Notes under the pieces: model-generated | Told to the model about the DNA's origin: nothing | The model's input: only the letters and a program-made list of their open reading frames with translations | Databases searched by the model: none | Position numbers and translations under genes: made by a program | Shown here: in pieces, positions 44,921-53,738 of the stretch | Position numbering within the stretch: position 1 is the stretch's first letter | Layout: the number at the start of each line of letters is the position of its first letter | NCBI RefSeq assembly: GCF_004000215.1 | Contig: NZ_RBVY01000003.1 | Coordinates: forward strand, 1 to 64,000 | Reading direction: 5' to 3' | DNA length: 64,000 bases | Source of the DNA: Nitratireductor alexandrii | GTDB lineage: Bacteria > Pseudomonadota > Alphaproteobacteria > Rhizobiales > Rhizobiaceae

Positions 44921-46435
44921 ATGCCCAACCCACTCTACGATGCCCTCTTTCGCCCGCATGAGGGCAGCGACCGGCCGTTCCTGATCCTCAAGACCGGAGA
45001 GCGGCTGAGCTACGGCGATTTTCTGGCGATGACGGCCCGCTTCGCCCATGCGCTGCGCGCAGCCGGCGTCGAGGTCGGCGACCGCGTCGCGCTGCAGGTG
45101 GCGAAATCGCCGCAGGCGCTCGCGATCTATGCCGCCTGCGTGGCTTCCGGCGCGGTGTTCCTGCCGCTCAACACCGCCTACACGGCGGCCGAGGTGGAGT
45201 ATTTCGTCACCGACGCGCAGGCAAGGCTCCTGATCTGCGACCCGGCGGCCGCGGCAACGCTGGCGCCGGTCGCGGAAGCCGCCGGCGCGGCACTGGCGAC
45301 GCTCGACGCCGATGGCGGAGGCAGTTTCGCGGCCGCCGCCGACGGCAAGCCCGAGCGCTTCGAGCCGGCGGGGCGCGAGCCCGACGATCTGGCCGCCTTT
45401 CTCTATACGTCAGGCACCACCGGTCGCTCCAAGGGCGCGATGCTGACCCAGGACAATTTGCTGTCCAATGCGCGGGTGCTGGTCGACTATTGGCGCTTTT
45501 CGGCCGACGACGTGCTGTTGCACGCTTTGCCGATCTTTCACACGCACGGCCTGTTCGTCGCCACCAACGTCATGCTTCTTTCGGGCGGCGCGATGATCTT
45601 TTTGCCCCGGCTCGACGTCGACGACCTGATCGCCGGCCTGCCGCAAGCGACGGCGATGATGGGTGTGCCGACATTCTACACCCGCCTGCTCGCCGATCCG
45701 CGGCTGACGCGGGATCTGGTCGCCCATATGCGGCTGTTCATCTCCGGCAGCGCGCCACTCCTCGCCGAAACCCACACCGCCTTCGAGGCCCGCACCGGCA
45801 AGCGCATCCTCGAACGCTACGGCATGACCGAAATCAATATGGGCACCTCCAACCCGTATGAGGGCGAGCGCCGCGCCGGCACGGTCGGCTTTCCCCTGCC
45901 CGGCACGCGACTGCGCATCTGCGATCCGGAAACCGGCAAGGCGCTGGCGCAAGGCGAGATCGGCGTCATCGAGGTGCACGGGCCCAACGTCTTCAAGGGC
46001 TATTGGAACATGCCGGAAAAAACCCGCGCGGAGTTCCGCGCCGACGGCTTCTTCATCACCGGCGATCTCGGCACGATCGACGCCGACGGCTACGTCACCA
46101 TTGTCGGGCGCGCCAAGGACCTGATCATCTCCGGCGGCTACAACATTTATCCCAAGGAGATCGAGCTTGCACTCGACGAACAGGAGGCCGTGGCCGAATC
46201 GGCCGTGATCGGCGTGCCGCATCCCGATCTCGGCGAGGGTGTCGTCGGTGTCGTCACCGCCAAGCCGGGTACCGCCGTCGACGCGCAGGCCCTGCTTGAC
46301 GGCCTGGGCGACAGGCTGGCGCGCTTCAAGAAGCCGCGCCGGATCGTCGTCGTCGACGACCTACCGCGCAACACCATGGGCAAGGTTCAAAAGAACGTGC
46401 TGCGCGAGCGTTACGCGACGATTTTCGCGGCCTGA
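44921..46435 (+). CDS. matB: Malonyl-CoA synthetase (MatB type)
   Basis: A 504-residue ANL-family ligase that makes malonyl-CoA from malonate, ATP and CoA. AMP-binding motifs are YTSGTTGRSKGAM, ERYGMTEINMGTSNPYEGER (diagnostic of MatB), FFITGDLGTIDADGYV and GRAKDLIISGGYNIYPKE, with the C-terminal Lys in PRNTMGKVQKN. Methylmalonate is sometimes also used. No matA (decarboxylase) or transporter gene is adjacent. It starts 9 nt after a strong inverted repeat, with no obvious Shine-Dalgarno sequence. Confidence 0.9.
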   Translation: MPNPLYDALFRPHEGSDRPFLILKTGERLSYGDFLAMTARFAHALRAAGVEVGDRVALQVAKSPQALAIYAACVASGAVFLPLNTAYTAAEVEYFVTDAQARLLICDPAAAATLAPVAEAAGAALATLDADGGGSFAAAADGKPERFEPAGREPDDLAAFLYTSGTTGRSKGAMLTQDNLLSNARVLVDYWRFSADDVLLHALPIFHTHGLFVATNVMLLSGGAMIFLPRLDVDDLIAGLPQATAMMGVPTFYTRLLADPRLTRDLVAHMRLFISGSAPLLAETHTAFEARTGKRILERYGMTEINMGTSNPYEGERRAGTVGFPLPGTRLRICDPETGKALAQGEIGVIEVHGPNVFKGYWNMPEKTRAEFRADGFFITGDLGTIDADGYVTIVGRAKDLIISGGYNIYPKEIELALDEQEAVAESAVIGVPHPDLGEGVVGVVTAKPGTAVDAQALLDGLGDRLARFKKPRRIVVVDDLPRNTMGKVQKNVLRERYATIFAA

Positions 46436-46468
46436 TCCGGGTCCGAAACCGCCCGCCCTGCGTCTGCG

Positions 46469-46771
46469 TCACCGGGCCAGAACGTCGTCCCAGTCGGGAT
46501 GATGGCGCTTGAATTCGTCGGCAACGAACCAGCAGCGCGGCACGATCGTCCTGCCCGCCGCCCGCGCGTCGGCGACCAGCCGTTCGACCAGCGCCTCGGC
46601 GATGCCCTGCGCGCGATAGGGAACCGGGACGAACGTGTGGTCGGCCTCGATCACTCCCTCGCCGAGATGACGCCAGGTCAGGCGCGAATCCTCGCCATTG
46701 GGCATGGCGACGACATAGTGCCCGCCGGCCTGCGTTTCCGCCGCGTGGATGGGCAGTTGGGTATGGTCCAT
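46469..46771 (-). CDS. GNAT-like N-acetyltransferase, copy 1
   Basis: A 100-residue minimal GNAT protein of the NATD1/YidJ (Acetyltransf_CG) type. The acetyl-CoA-binding core is VPVPYRAQGIAEALVERLVADARAAGRTIVPRCWF, a shortened version of the Q/RxxGxG/A motif. It has the C-terminal HPDWDDVLAR signature. The start at 46771 overlaps the stop of copy 2 as TGATG. The substrate is unknown. It is convergent with matB, 33 bp away. Confidence 0.8.
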   Translation of the reverse strand: MDHTQLPIHAAETQAGGHYVVAMPNGEDSRLTWRHLGEGVIEADHTFVPVPYRAQGIAEALVERLVADARAAGRTIVPRCWFVADEFKRHHPDWDDVLAR

Positions 46772-47076
46772 CACGTCGCCTTTTTCAAAACATCCGCCCA
46801 TTCGGGATGCCGGCGGAACTGCGAGGCCGCGAACGGGCACAACGGAATGACCGTCTTGCCTGCGGCGCGCGCGTCCTCGACCGCCCGCGCAACGAGCCGC
46901 GCGCCCACGCCCTGGCCGCGAAAACTGTCGGGAACGCCGGTATGATCGATGATGATCTGGCGTGTTCCGATCTTGGAAAAGGTCAGTTCCGCCTCGTCCC
47001 CGCTCTCACCGCGCAGAACATAGCGTCCTTTCGAGTCCGTCTCCTGGAGTTCGATGTCTTGCGACGGCTCGGTCAT
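46771..47076 (-). CDS. GNAT-like N-acetyltransferase, copy 2
   Basis: A 101-residue paralogue of the next gene: VPDSFRGQGVGARLVARAVEDARAAGKTVIPLCPF aligns with it, and the tail HPEWADVLKKAT is the same signature. Here the RGQGVG motif is closer to the standard GNAT acetyl-CoA loop. The start at 47076 (MTEPSQDIE) has GGGAG upstream. The pair is a tandem duplication, and coupling suggests joint expression, perhaps as heteromers (inference). Confidence 0.82.
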   Translation of the reverse strand: MTEPSQDIELQETDSKGRYVLRGESGDEAELTFSKIGTRQIIIDHTGVPDSFRGQGVGARLVARAVEDARAAGKTVIPLCPFAASQFRRHPEWADVLKKAT

Positions 47077-47320
47077 GACCGGGGCTCCCTGGCAACGAAT
47101 GGGCTGATCAACAGGCTTTCTGATCTCGAACTGCGAAGGATGGATCGTATCCGTCCTCGCGACGATACATGGTGGCATCACCGCGGGCCGTCTGCAAACG
47201 GCTTTCCGACCGGTTGATCCGCAACCGGCCGACAGAGCGGGTCGGAACGTCGAAACGGATCGAATCGCCTTGACATGCGTTTGCCGTTCTCTTCTCTGGT
47301 TCTAGCGGCATCGGAAGATC

Positions 47321-48229
47321 ATGCGCATAATCGCCCTCTTGAATCGCGGCGGCGGCACGCTCCGCACCACCGACCTCGACGCCCTGGAAGCGCATTTGCG
47401 CGAGGCGATGCGGGTGGGCGGCCACACGATCGAGCTTCGCTACATCGAGGGCGAGGAAGTCGGCCGCGAACTCGAGGCGGCCGCCGGGAGCCCGGATCAT
47501 GACGCTGTGCTGGCAGGCGGCGGGGATGGCACGATCTCGGCCGCGGCCGCGGCGCTGATGGGCTCTGGCAAGACGCTGCTGGTGTTGCCGGCCGGAACGA
47601 TGAATCTCTTCGCCCGCGCGCTCGGCCTGCCGATGGACCTGCACAAGGCCGTCGACGCGCTGGCAAAAGGCGTCGCGCGCGACGTCGATATCGCCACCGC
47701 CGACGGCCGACCGTTCGTGCACCAGTTCTCGGTCGGTCTGCATGCGCGCATGGTGTTGATGCGTTCGCGCTTGGAATATGCCTCGCGACTGGGAAAGATG
47801 CTCGCCTCGCTGCGCGCGGCATTCGCCGCCCTCGCCAAACCCTCGACCATAGAGGCCGAACTGGTCATGGGCGAGACGGTGGTCCGCGCCAGAACGCCGG
47901 GCATCGGCATTTCCAACAACCTGTTCGGGGACGGTCCGCTGCCGATCGCCGAAAAGCCGGATGGCGGGCTGCTCGGCATCTATATTTTCCGCACCGCGCG
48001 GCGTCTGGAGATCGCCCTTCTGTTCGTCGCCATGATGCTCGGTCGCTGGAAGGAGATCGAAACCGTCGACATCCACCAGTCGGAAGAGGTTGTGCTGCGC
48101 GTCCGCTCGCGGCGCCGCAATCAGACCTGCTTGATCGACGGCGAACTGGTTCCCGCCAGCAACGAAACCAGGCTGCGCATTCACCCGAAAGCGTTGCGCG
48201 TCTTGGTTCCCGCCGACAACGAGCCCTAG
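47321..48229 (+). CDS. Diacylglycerol kinase family lipid kinase (YegS-like)
   Basis: A 302-residue protein with the catalytic domain signature VLAGGGDGTISAAAAAL and the LPAGTMNLFARALGLP substrate loop. Members phosphorylate diacylglycerol, sphingosine-like or other lipids; which one cannot be told from the sequence. The C-terminal beta domain has the SNNLFGDGPLPIAEKPDGGLLGIY region. A TTGACA with no good -10 element lies at 47270-47275. Confidence 0.87.
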   Translation: MRIIALLNRGGGTLRTTDLDALEAHLREAMRVGGHTIELRYIEGEEVGRELEAAAGSPDHDAVLAGGGDGTISAAAAALMGSGKTLLVLPAGTMNLFARALGLPMDLHKAVDALAKGVARDVDIATADGRPFVHQFSVGLHARMVLMRSRLEYASRLGKMLASLRAAFAALAKPSTIEAELVMGETVVRARTPGIGISNNLFGDGPLPIAEKPDGGLLGIYIFRTARRLEIALLFVAMMLGRWKEIETVDIHQSEEVVLRVRSRRRNQTCLIDGELVPASNETRLRIHPKALRVLVPADNEP

Positions 48230-48273
48230 CAAACGCAGCCGCGCGCATCAATCGCAGGCGGATCGCTCAAAGC

Positions 48274-48444
48274 TCAGCCGACATGTTCGACCCGCGCGCC
48301 GGTGTCGGCATCGTAGGCCTCGCCCCACCACTCCACGCCGACCCAGGCCACGCTGGCAAGGATCAGAGCGACGATTAGAACGATCAGCACGCGAAGGCCG
48401 CGACGGCCTTGACGGGCGTTTTCTGGATCAAGCGGAGTTGGCAT
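48274..48444 (-). CDS. 56-residue single-helix membrane protein
   Basis: Begins MPTPLDPENARQGRRGL, followed by one helix (about 18-38, VLIVLIVALILASVAWVGVEW) and a short acidic tail ending GARVEHVG. An AGGA lies close to the ATG; a longer in-frame start 19 codons upstream has no better site. No family recognised. It is convergent with the lipid kinase and lies upstream of the Holin-X-like gene on the same strand. Confidence 0.5.
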   Translation of the reverse strand: MPTPLDPENARQGRRGLRVLIVLIVALILASVAWVGVEWWGEAYDADTGARVEHVG

Positions 48445-48582
48445 GGGTCCTGTCTTTGTCCTCCTGGAACCTTTCGTGGGCGGCAGCGATCGCCGCGGCA
48501 CGCCACGACTTCGCTCCCGATCCTAGAAACGGTTCGGGCGCGGTATCGTTCCAAGACGGGTCAGGACGGTCTCACCGAACCT

Positions 48583-49044
48583 CTAAATCTCGTCGTCGGA
48601 AAACGGCTCGTCGTCATCGTCATCGATGTTTTCGCGATAGATCGCATAGGCCGCGATCGCGGCAAGCGGAATGGCGACCTGCCCGACGAGACTGCGCGAA
48701 CGGATTATCGACGGCAGCGCCGCAAGCGCCGCCGTCATGGCGAAGGACTTGATCTGCTCGGCTCGTTTTTCCTCCGCGCGGCGGCGCATCTGCAGGCCGA
48801 CGATCATGCGGTGCACGATCAGGATCAGGCCGGCGAGCACGATGAAACCGACGCCGAAGCCGGCCGTGGTGTAGAGCGCCCCGTAACGTTCGGACACGAA
48901 GATGAAGGCGGCGGCGAGCAAAAAGCCCAAGCCGAGCAGCAGCGCCGCACCGGCAAGCGCAAAATCGATCAAGGCCCGACGGAACCGCCGCGCCGCCCGC
49001 TTGGCATCGAGACCGGCGAGCATTTCGATGGCCGATTTGAGCAT
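48583..49044 (-). CDS. Holin-X/YqjE-type membrane protein
   Basis: A 153-residue protein with two adjacent helices (about 32-55 and 62-85) flanked by charged helical segments, with a C-terminal third hydrophobic stretch and an acidic tail (DDDDEPFSDDEI). The layout matches the Phage_holin_3_6 (YqjE-like) family found beside YqjD/ElaB-type genes. Despite the name it does not mark a prophage; no phage genes are nearby. It lies 17 bp after the DUF883-like gene. Confidence 0.7.
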   Translation of the reverse strand: MLKSAIEMLAGLDAKRAARRFRRALIDFALAGAALLLGLGFLLAAAFIFVSERYGALYTTAGFGVGFIVLAGLILIVHRMIVGLQMRRRAEEKRAEQIKSFAMTAALAALPSIIRSRSLVGQVAIPLAAIAAYAIYRENIDDDDDEPFSDDEI

Positions 49045-49061
49045 GGGGTGCAGCCCGAGCC

Positions 49062-49403
49062 TCAGCGCCGCGCGATCAGGGCAAACAGGAACCCGACACC
49101 GGCGGCGATCGCCAGCGAGGTGACCGGCTTGCGACGCACATTGTCCACCAGCTGGGTTTCGATATCCCTGGCACTGGCGCGCAAATCGTCGAGTGCGGCC
49201 TCGCCCTGCTCGCGCAGATGGTCGCGCCCGCTGGCCGCCGCCTTGCGCGCCGCTTTCGCCGAACGTTCGCCCGAACCCGCGAGTTGCGCCTTGACGGCCG
49301 CCAATTCCTCTTTCAACGCCTCGATCTGCGCTTCGAATTCCGCCTGTGCGTCGGTCTTGCCGGCGGCCGCCGATTTGGCGCTTGCGGTCCGTGCAGCGTT
49401 CAT
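49062..49403 (-). CDS. YqjD/ElaB-like protein (DUF883 type)
   Basis: A 113-residue protein: long charged helical region (about 15-90) with a coiled-coil pattern and a C-terminal anchor helix (VTSLAIAAGVGFLFALIARR, about 94-113). E. coli YqjD is a stationary-phase inner-membrane protein that can bind ribosomes; a shared role is inference. The start at 49403 (MNAARTAS) has GGGAGA upstream. The pairing with the Holin-X-like gene matches the yqjDE pair. Confidence 0.75.
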   Translation of the reverse strand: MNAARTASAKSAAAGKTDAQAEFEAQIEALKEELAAVKAQLAGSGERSAKAARKAAASGRDHLREQGEAALDDLRASARDIETQLVDNVRRKPVTSLAIAAGVGFLFALIARR

Positions 49404-49662
49404 GTCTGTCTCCCTGTCTGGTTCATGCGTGGCCTGGACCGAACGCATACAGCCGACGGTCGTTCCCGAAAATCGTCTCGGCCATGAAAATGGGTTTCAT
49501 CGACCGAGTCCAGCCGCAATCTTATCCCATGCCCGATCGACGCGCGCCCGCGTCATGCGGCCCGAACGGGCCGTCATATTGTGCCGGCGTGAGTGCGCTA
49601 TTTGACATAGGGCGGAACCGAAGGGCGCTAACATCGTTTTCCAGGCACGAAAGGAACGCGCC

Positions 49663-49995
49663 ATGGAACACATTGCCGCCTTACTTCTCGTTATCGGATG
49701 TTCCGGTAACCTCGGCGATTGCCGCGAGATTCCAGTCGACGTCCCGATTTTTGAAACGCGGGAGGAATGCCGTGACGCCTTGCGCGAAGTCCCCGAAACG
49801 GGCAATCAGGAAACGCCCCGGATCATGGCGACATGCGTCAATGTCGATCCTGCCCTGGTTTACGATGACGCCGAGCTGGTCTGGCATGTCGATGCCGACG
49901 GCCGTCTCGAAGCCGCGCTGGAGCAAACCGACGTCCTAACGGCGTTCAATACCCATCGCGCGAGCGAGGGGCTTGCAATCACGCAGGATTTCTGA
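49663..49995 (+). CDS. Conserved hypothetical protein, possibly secreted
   Basis: A 110-residue protein with a short N-terminal hydrophobic segment (HIAALLLVIGCSGNLGDC) that may be a weak signal peptide; the body carries four Cys (two near the start, one in ECRDALR, one in ATCVNV) that could form disulfides. No family recognised. AAGGAACGCGCC precedes the ATG, giving a plausible Shine-Dalgarno sequence. It lies alone in a 670-bp stretch between the DUF883-like gene and the glycine-zipper lipoprotein. Confidence 0.6.
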   Translation: MEHIAALLLVIGCSGNLGDCREIPVDVPIFETREECRDALREVPETGNQETPRIMATCVNVDPALVYDDAELVWHVDADGRLEAALEQTDVLTAFNTHRASEGLAITQDF

Positions 49996-50070
49996 AGCTA
50001 TCACGTTGGCATCACACTGATGCAGGGGCGAGGATCCGAAGGGACATCAGCGTAGAATGGAGAGAATGGA

Positions 50071-50328
50071 ATGAAGAAATTCTTGCTAGTCGCGGCGGCG
50101 GTGGTGGCACTAGCCGGCTGCACCACCACTGAGCGCGACGCAGCGCTGGGCGGCGCTGCCGGTGCCGCGATCGGCGGGCTGGCAACGGGCACGGCGTCGG
50201 GCGCCGTCATCGGCGGTGTCGCCGGCGCGGCGACGGGCGTCTTGGTTAGCAAGGCGACGCGGCGCGGATGGTGCGTGTACCGTGATCGTCGCGGCCGTCT
50301 CTACGAAGCCCGTTGCCGCGGCCTTTAA
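50071..50328 (+). CDS. Small glycine-zipper lipoprotein
   Basis: An 85-residue protein with a lipoprotein signal (LVAAAVVALAGC, lipobox LAGC at 14-17) and a glycine-zipper region with repeated GxxxG spacing (GAAGAAIGGLATGTASGAVI), followed by a Cys-containing tail (WCVYRDRRGRLYEARCRG). Similar small lipoproteins localise to the outer membrane. It ends before a strong terminator. Confidence 0.72.
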   Translation: MKKFLLVAAAVVALAGCTTTERDAALGGAAGAAIGGLATGTASGAVIGGVAGAATGVLVSKATRRGWCVYRDRRGRLYEARCRGL

Positions 50329-50355
50329 GGCTTGCCCGGCACGACACTCGCGAAT

Positions 50356-50386
50356 CGGCCGCGTGGTAACGCGCGGCCGGTTTTTT
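50356..50386 (+). terminator. Intrinsic terminator after the glycine-zipper lipoprotein
   Basis: CGGCCGCG (50356-50363) pairs with CGCGGCCG (50372-50379), followed by GTTTTTT. It ends transcription on the plus strand only; no T-run is present for the minus-strand xylose operon. Confidence 0.8.
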
Positions 50387-50425
50387 CGTGCATAAACCGC
50401 CTTTCGACACCATAGTCCGCCCGGT

Positions 50426-51214
50426 TCAGGCCACCGCGCTCAGCGCGCCGGGTCCCGGCGTGGCGCCGGCCGGGCATTTTCCCAGAATGATCATGCCCAG
50501 CACCTCGTCCTTGGTGACGTCGTCCGTGCTGGCCGTCCCCACCACCTGCCCGTTCTTCATCACGCATACCCGGTCGGCGAGGTCGAACACGTCGTGGATG
50601 TCGTGGCTGATCAGAAAGATGCCGATCCCCTCGGATTTGAGCTGCTTGACCAGGTCGGCGACCTGGGCCGTTTCCTGCGGGCCGAGTGCTGCCGTCGGCT
50701 CGTCCATGATCAGGATGCGCGCGTTGAACAGGATCGCCCGCGCGATCGCCACCGACTGGCGTTGACCGCCCGAAAGCGCCTTGACCGGATCCTTGAAACG
50801 TTCGAAACGCGGATTGAGCCGTCCCATCACCTTGCGCGCCTCCGCCTCCATGGCGACGTCGTCGAGCGTGCCCCAGGGCGTCAGGCGTTCGCGGCCGAGG
50901 AACAGGTTGGCGGCGGCGTCGACATTGTCGGCAAGCGCCAGCGTCTGGTAGATCGTTTCGATACCGTAATGCTTTGCGTCGCGCGGGTTGTTGATCGCCA
51001 CCGGCTTGCCGTCGACGCGGATCTCGCCGGCGTCGCGCTTATAGGCCCCCGACAGAATCTTGATCAGCGTCGACTTGCCCGCGCCATTGTGGCCGAGCAG
51101 CGCCATCACCTCGCCCCGATGCAGATCGACGGACGCGTCGTCCACGGCGCGGATGCCGCCGAAGGCGATCGAAATATTGGTCAGTTCGACCAGCGGGGTT
51201 TGCGTTGCGCTCAT
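50426..51214 (-). CDS. Sugar ABC transporter ATP-binding protein (single-domain)
   Basis: A 262-residue ABC ATPase with Walker [17 protein letters not shown], signature [14 protein letters not shown], Walker [17 protein letters not shown] and switch His ISHDIHDV. The usual XylG/MglA type has two fused ATPase domains (about 500 residues); this protein is half that length, as in the FrcA-type importers of rhizobia. It serves the xylose-type permease and binding protein upstream. Ten bp separate it from the permease gene. Confidence 0.87.
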   Translation of the reverse strand: MSATQTPLVELTNISIAFGGIRAVDDASVDLHRGEVMALLGHNGAGKSTLIKILSGAYKRDAGEIRVDGKPVAINNPRDAKHYGIETIYQTLALADNVDAAANLFLGRERLTPWGTLDDVAMEAEARKVMGRLNPRFERFKDPVKALSGGQRQSVAIARAILFNARILIMDEPTAALGPQETAQVADLVKQLKSEGIGIFLISHDIHDVFDLADRVCVMKNGQVVGTASTDDVTKDEVLGMIILGKCPAGATPGPGALSAVA

Positions 51215-51223
51215 CGTCCCCTC

Positions 51224-52534
51224 CTACTGAACCCGGCGCCGATAAAGCGTATCGAGCCATACCGCCACCACCAGCACGAGCCCGACCACGATGTTTTGCA
51301 ACGGCGTGTCGACGCCGAGCAGCACCATGCCGGACTGGAGCGACTGCATCAAAACGGCGCCCAGCATGGCGCCGGCCACGGTACCGGCGCCGCCGGCGAG
51401 CGACGTCCCGCCGATCACCGCGGCAGCGATCACCAGAAGTTCGTCGAGCGTGCCCTGGGCGTTGGTGGCGGCATTGAGGCGCGCGGTCGAGATCGCCGAT
51501 CCGATCGCGGCCAGCGCGCCCATCAGCATGAAGATCTTCATCACCACCCAACGCGTGTTGATGCCGGCCAGCTCCGCGGCCTCGGGATTGCCGCCGATCG
51601 CGAAAACGTAGCGGCCGAAGCGGGTCCGCGTGGCGACGAAGGTCATCACCACGCCGGCGCCGAGCGCGATCAGCACCGGAATCGCGATCCCGTGGGCTAT
51701 GAACACGTCTTCGGGCACCGGCAGGCCCTGGCCCTCGAAATGCCGGCGCACGATGCCGATCGGCCAGGGATAGGAATTGACCACCCAGACGGCGCCGAGG
51801 ATCAGCGCCGCGCCGACGGCGCCGAGAAAGATTTCGGCCCAGACCGGCCGCAGCGGAAACGCGAAGCGTTTGCGCTGGATACGGCCGTTGACCAGCACCA
51901 GCATCAGCGCAACACAACCGGCAAGTCCGATGATCCAGCTCCATGTCGCGCCGATCGAACCGGCCGGACCGCCGCCCATCAGCCGGAACGTTGCATCCAT
52001 CGGCGCAACGGTGCGCCCGCTCGTGACCCACCAGGCCGCGCCGCGCCAGACAAGCAGACCACCGAGCGTGACGATGAAGGCGGGCACGCCCAGATAGGCG
52101 ATGACGAAGCCCTGCAGGCCGCCGATCAGCGCGCCGACGCCGATGCCCACCGCGAGCGCGATCACCCAGATCCAGGGATTGCCGAAATCGAGGCTTTGCG
52201 GCAGCAGCTCCGCCTGCACGACGCCCATCACCATGCCGACGAAGCCCAGGATCGAACCGACCGAAAGGTCGATATTGCGGGTGACGATCACCAGCACCAT
52301 CCCGGTCGCCATGACCGCGATCGACGAGGATTGCACCGACAGGTTCCAAAGATTGCGCGGCGTCAGGAACAGGCCGCCCGACAGGAAATGGAAACCGACC
52401 CAGATCAGCACCAGCGCACCAATCATGCCGAGCATGCGCGTATCGAGTTCGGTCGCCTTCAAGAAGCCGGCCACGGGACCGGCCTCGGTCGTGCGGGCTC
52501 GGTCGGCCGATGCCGCCGAAGTCGCTTCGGACAT
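51224..52534 (-). CDS. xylH: Xylose-type ABC transporter permease
   Basis: A 436-residue permease with about 10 helices. Family segments are NLSVQSSSIAVMATGMVLVI, VTRNIDLSVGSILGFVGMVM and VAGAMLGAVLMQSLQSGMVLLGV. Size and the long central insertion fit XylH more than the shorter RbsC/FrcC permeases. It imports pentoses together with the binding protein upstream; the sugar is inferred from the XylF similarity. A strong stem-loop lies between it and the binding-protein gene. Confidence 0.88.
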   Translation of the reverse strand: MSEATSAASADRARTTEAGPVAGFLKATELDTRMLGMIGALVLIWVGFHFLSGGLFLTPRNLWNLSVQSSSIAVMATGMVLVIVTRNIDLSVGSILGFVGMVMGVVQAELLPQSLDFGNPWIWVIALAVGIGVGALIGGLQGFVIAYLGVPAFIVTLGGLLVWRGAAWWVTSGRTVAPMDATFRLMGGGPAGSIGATWSWIIGLAGCVALMLVLVNGRIQRKRFAFPLRPVWAEIFLGAVGAALILGAVWVVNSYPWPIGIVRRHFEGQGLPVPEDVFIAHGIAIPVLIALGAGVVMTFVATRTRFGRYVFAIGGNPEAAELAGINTRWVVMKIFMLMGALAAIGSAISTARLNAATNAQGTLDELLVIAAAVIGGTSLAGGAGTVAGAMLGAVLMQSLQSGMVLLGVDTPLQNIVVGLVLVVAVWLDTLYRRRVQ

Positions 52535-52649
52535 CGTTTCCTCCCCATTGTCCTCGGGGCCGTCACCGTCTGCGCGGCGTTATGTTGGGAAGACTAGAGC
52601 AAAGCCGGATCGGATTGAACCGCTGCGGTCGATCCCGCCCTGCTTCGAG

Positions 52650-52682
52650 GCGTGCCGCGATGCCCCTCGCATCGCGGCACGC
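52650..52682. repeat. 14-bp perfect stem-loop after the binding-protein gene
   Basis: GCGTGCCGCGATGC (52650-52663) and GCATCGCGGCACGC (52669-52682) pair with no mismatch around CCCTC. It lies 15 nt after the xylF stop on the minus strand. No T-run follows, so it is more likely an mRNA-protecting hairpin than a terminator. Confidence 0.8.
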
Positions 52683-52697
52683 AAGCCAGCCGGCGTA

Positions 52698-53738
52698 TCA
52701 GCCGCAGACCTCGAGCTGGCCGGCGGGAACGCCCTGGCAGACCACGTCCTTTTCCACCCAGCCCGCGTCGATGACGACGTCGAGATTGTCTCTGGTGATC
52801 GGGATCGGCGCCAGGAAGACGGCGTTCATCTCCACGCCGTTCGGCCCGCCGGACCATTTTTGCGCGTCGGGAATGTCGGCCATCGCCGTGCCTTCCGCCA
52901 TCATCGAGGCGATTTCGGCCGCAGCCTTGCCGAGTTCGCGCGCATCCTTCCAAACCGAAACGGTCTGCGTGCCCAGGGCCACGCGGTTCAGAGCGGCATG
53001 GTCGCCGTCCTGGCCGGAAACGGGTACCGAACCGGCCAGCCCCTGCGCATCGAGCGCGGCGACGACACCGCCGGCCGTCCCGTCATTGGAAGCCACGACC
53101 GCGTCGACCGCGTTGTCGTTGGCCGTCAGGATCTGCTCCATGTTCTTCTGCGCGTTGGCCGGCAGCCAGCCATCCGTATAGGCCTCGCCGACATTCTTGA
53201 TCTTGCCGGCATCGATCGCCTCTTTCAGCACTTCCATCTGGCCGGAAAACAGGAAATCCGCATTCGGGTCGGCCGACGAGCCCTTGATGAAGGCGTAGTT
53301 GCCTTCCGGCTTCACTTCGAAGACCGCGCGGGCCTGCATGCGGCCGACTTCCTTGTTGTCGAAGGTCAGGTAAAAGGCCTCCGGATTTTCGATCAGGCGA
53401 TCATAACCCACCACCGGGATGCCTTCCGCGACCGCCTTTTCGACCGCCGGGCCGATGGCTGAGGCGTCCTGCGCCAAGATGATCAGCGCGTTGGCGCCCT
53501 GCGCGATCAGCGCCTCGACATCGGTCAGCTGCTTGGCGGCAGACGATTGCGCGTCGGCCGAGATATAGGTGTCGCCGGCGGCCTCGATCGCCGCCTTCAT
53601 GGCCGCTTCGTCGGTTTTCCAGCGTTCTTCCTGAAAGTTCGACCAGGACACGCCGATGGTCTTGTCCTTGGCCAAGGCCGCGCCGGAAATCGGCAGGGCG
53701 AAGGCGGCGCAGCTCAGCGCCAGAGCCAGTCTGTTCAT
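52698..53738 (-). CDS. xylF: D-xylose ABC transporter substrate-binding protein
   Basis: A 346-residue periplasmic binding protein with a signal peptide ([18 protein letters not shown]). The opening [18 protein letters not shown] is the XylF form of the family: in E. coli XylF the equivalent Lys, Asn and Asp residues bind xylose. Further segments are [17 protein letters not shown] and [20 protein letters not shown], also typical. It is divergent from the ROK regulator and leads the transporter operon. Confidence 0.9.
   Translation of the reverse strand: MNRLALALSCAAFALPISGAALAKDKTIGVSWSNFQEERWKTDEAAMKAAIEAAGDTYISADAQSSAAKQLTDVEALIAQGANALIILAQDASAIGPAVEKAVAEGIPVVGYDRLIENPEAFYLTFDNKEVGRMQARAVFEVKPEGNYAFIKGSSADPNADFLFSGQMEVLKEAIDAGKIKNVGEAYTDGWLPANAQKNMEQILTANDNAVDAVVASNDGTAGGVVAALDAQGLAGSVPVSGQDGDHAALNRVALGTQTVSVWKDARELGKAAAEIASMMAEGTAMADIPDAQKWSGGPNGVEMNAVFLAPIPITRDNLDVVIDAGWVEKDVVCQGVPAGQLEVCG

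Noticed and set aside
48583-49044. A prophage suggested by a holin-like gene
   Set aside because: The protein belongs to the YqjE/Holin-X type of cellular membrane proteins. There are no lysis, capsid, tail or integrase genes around it.
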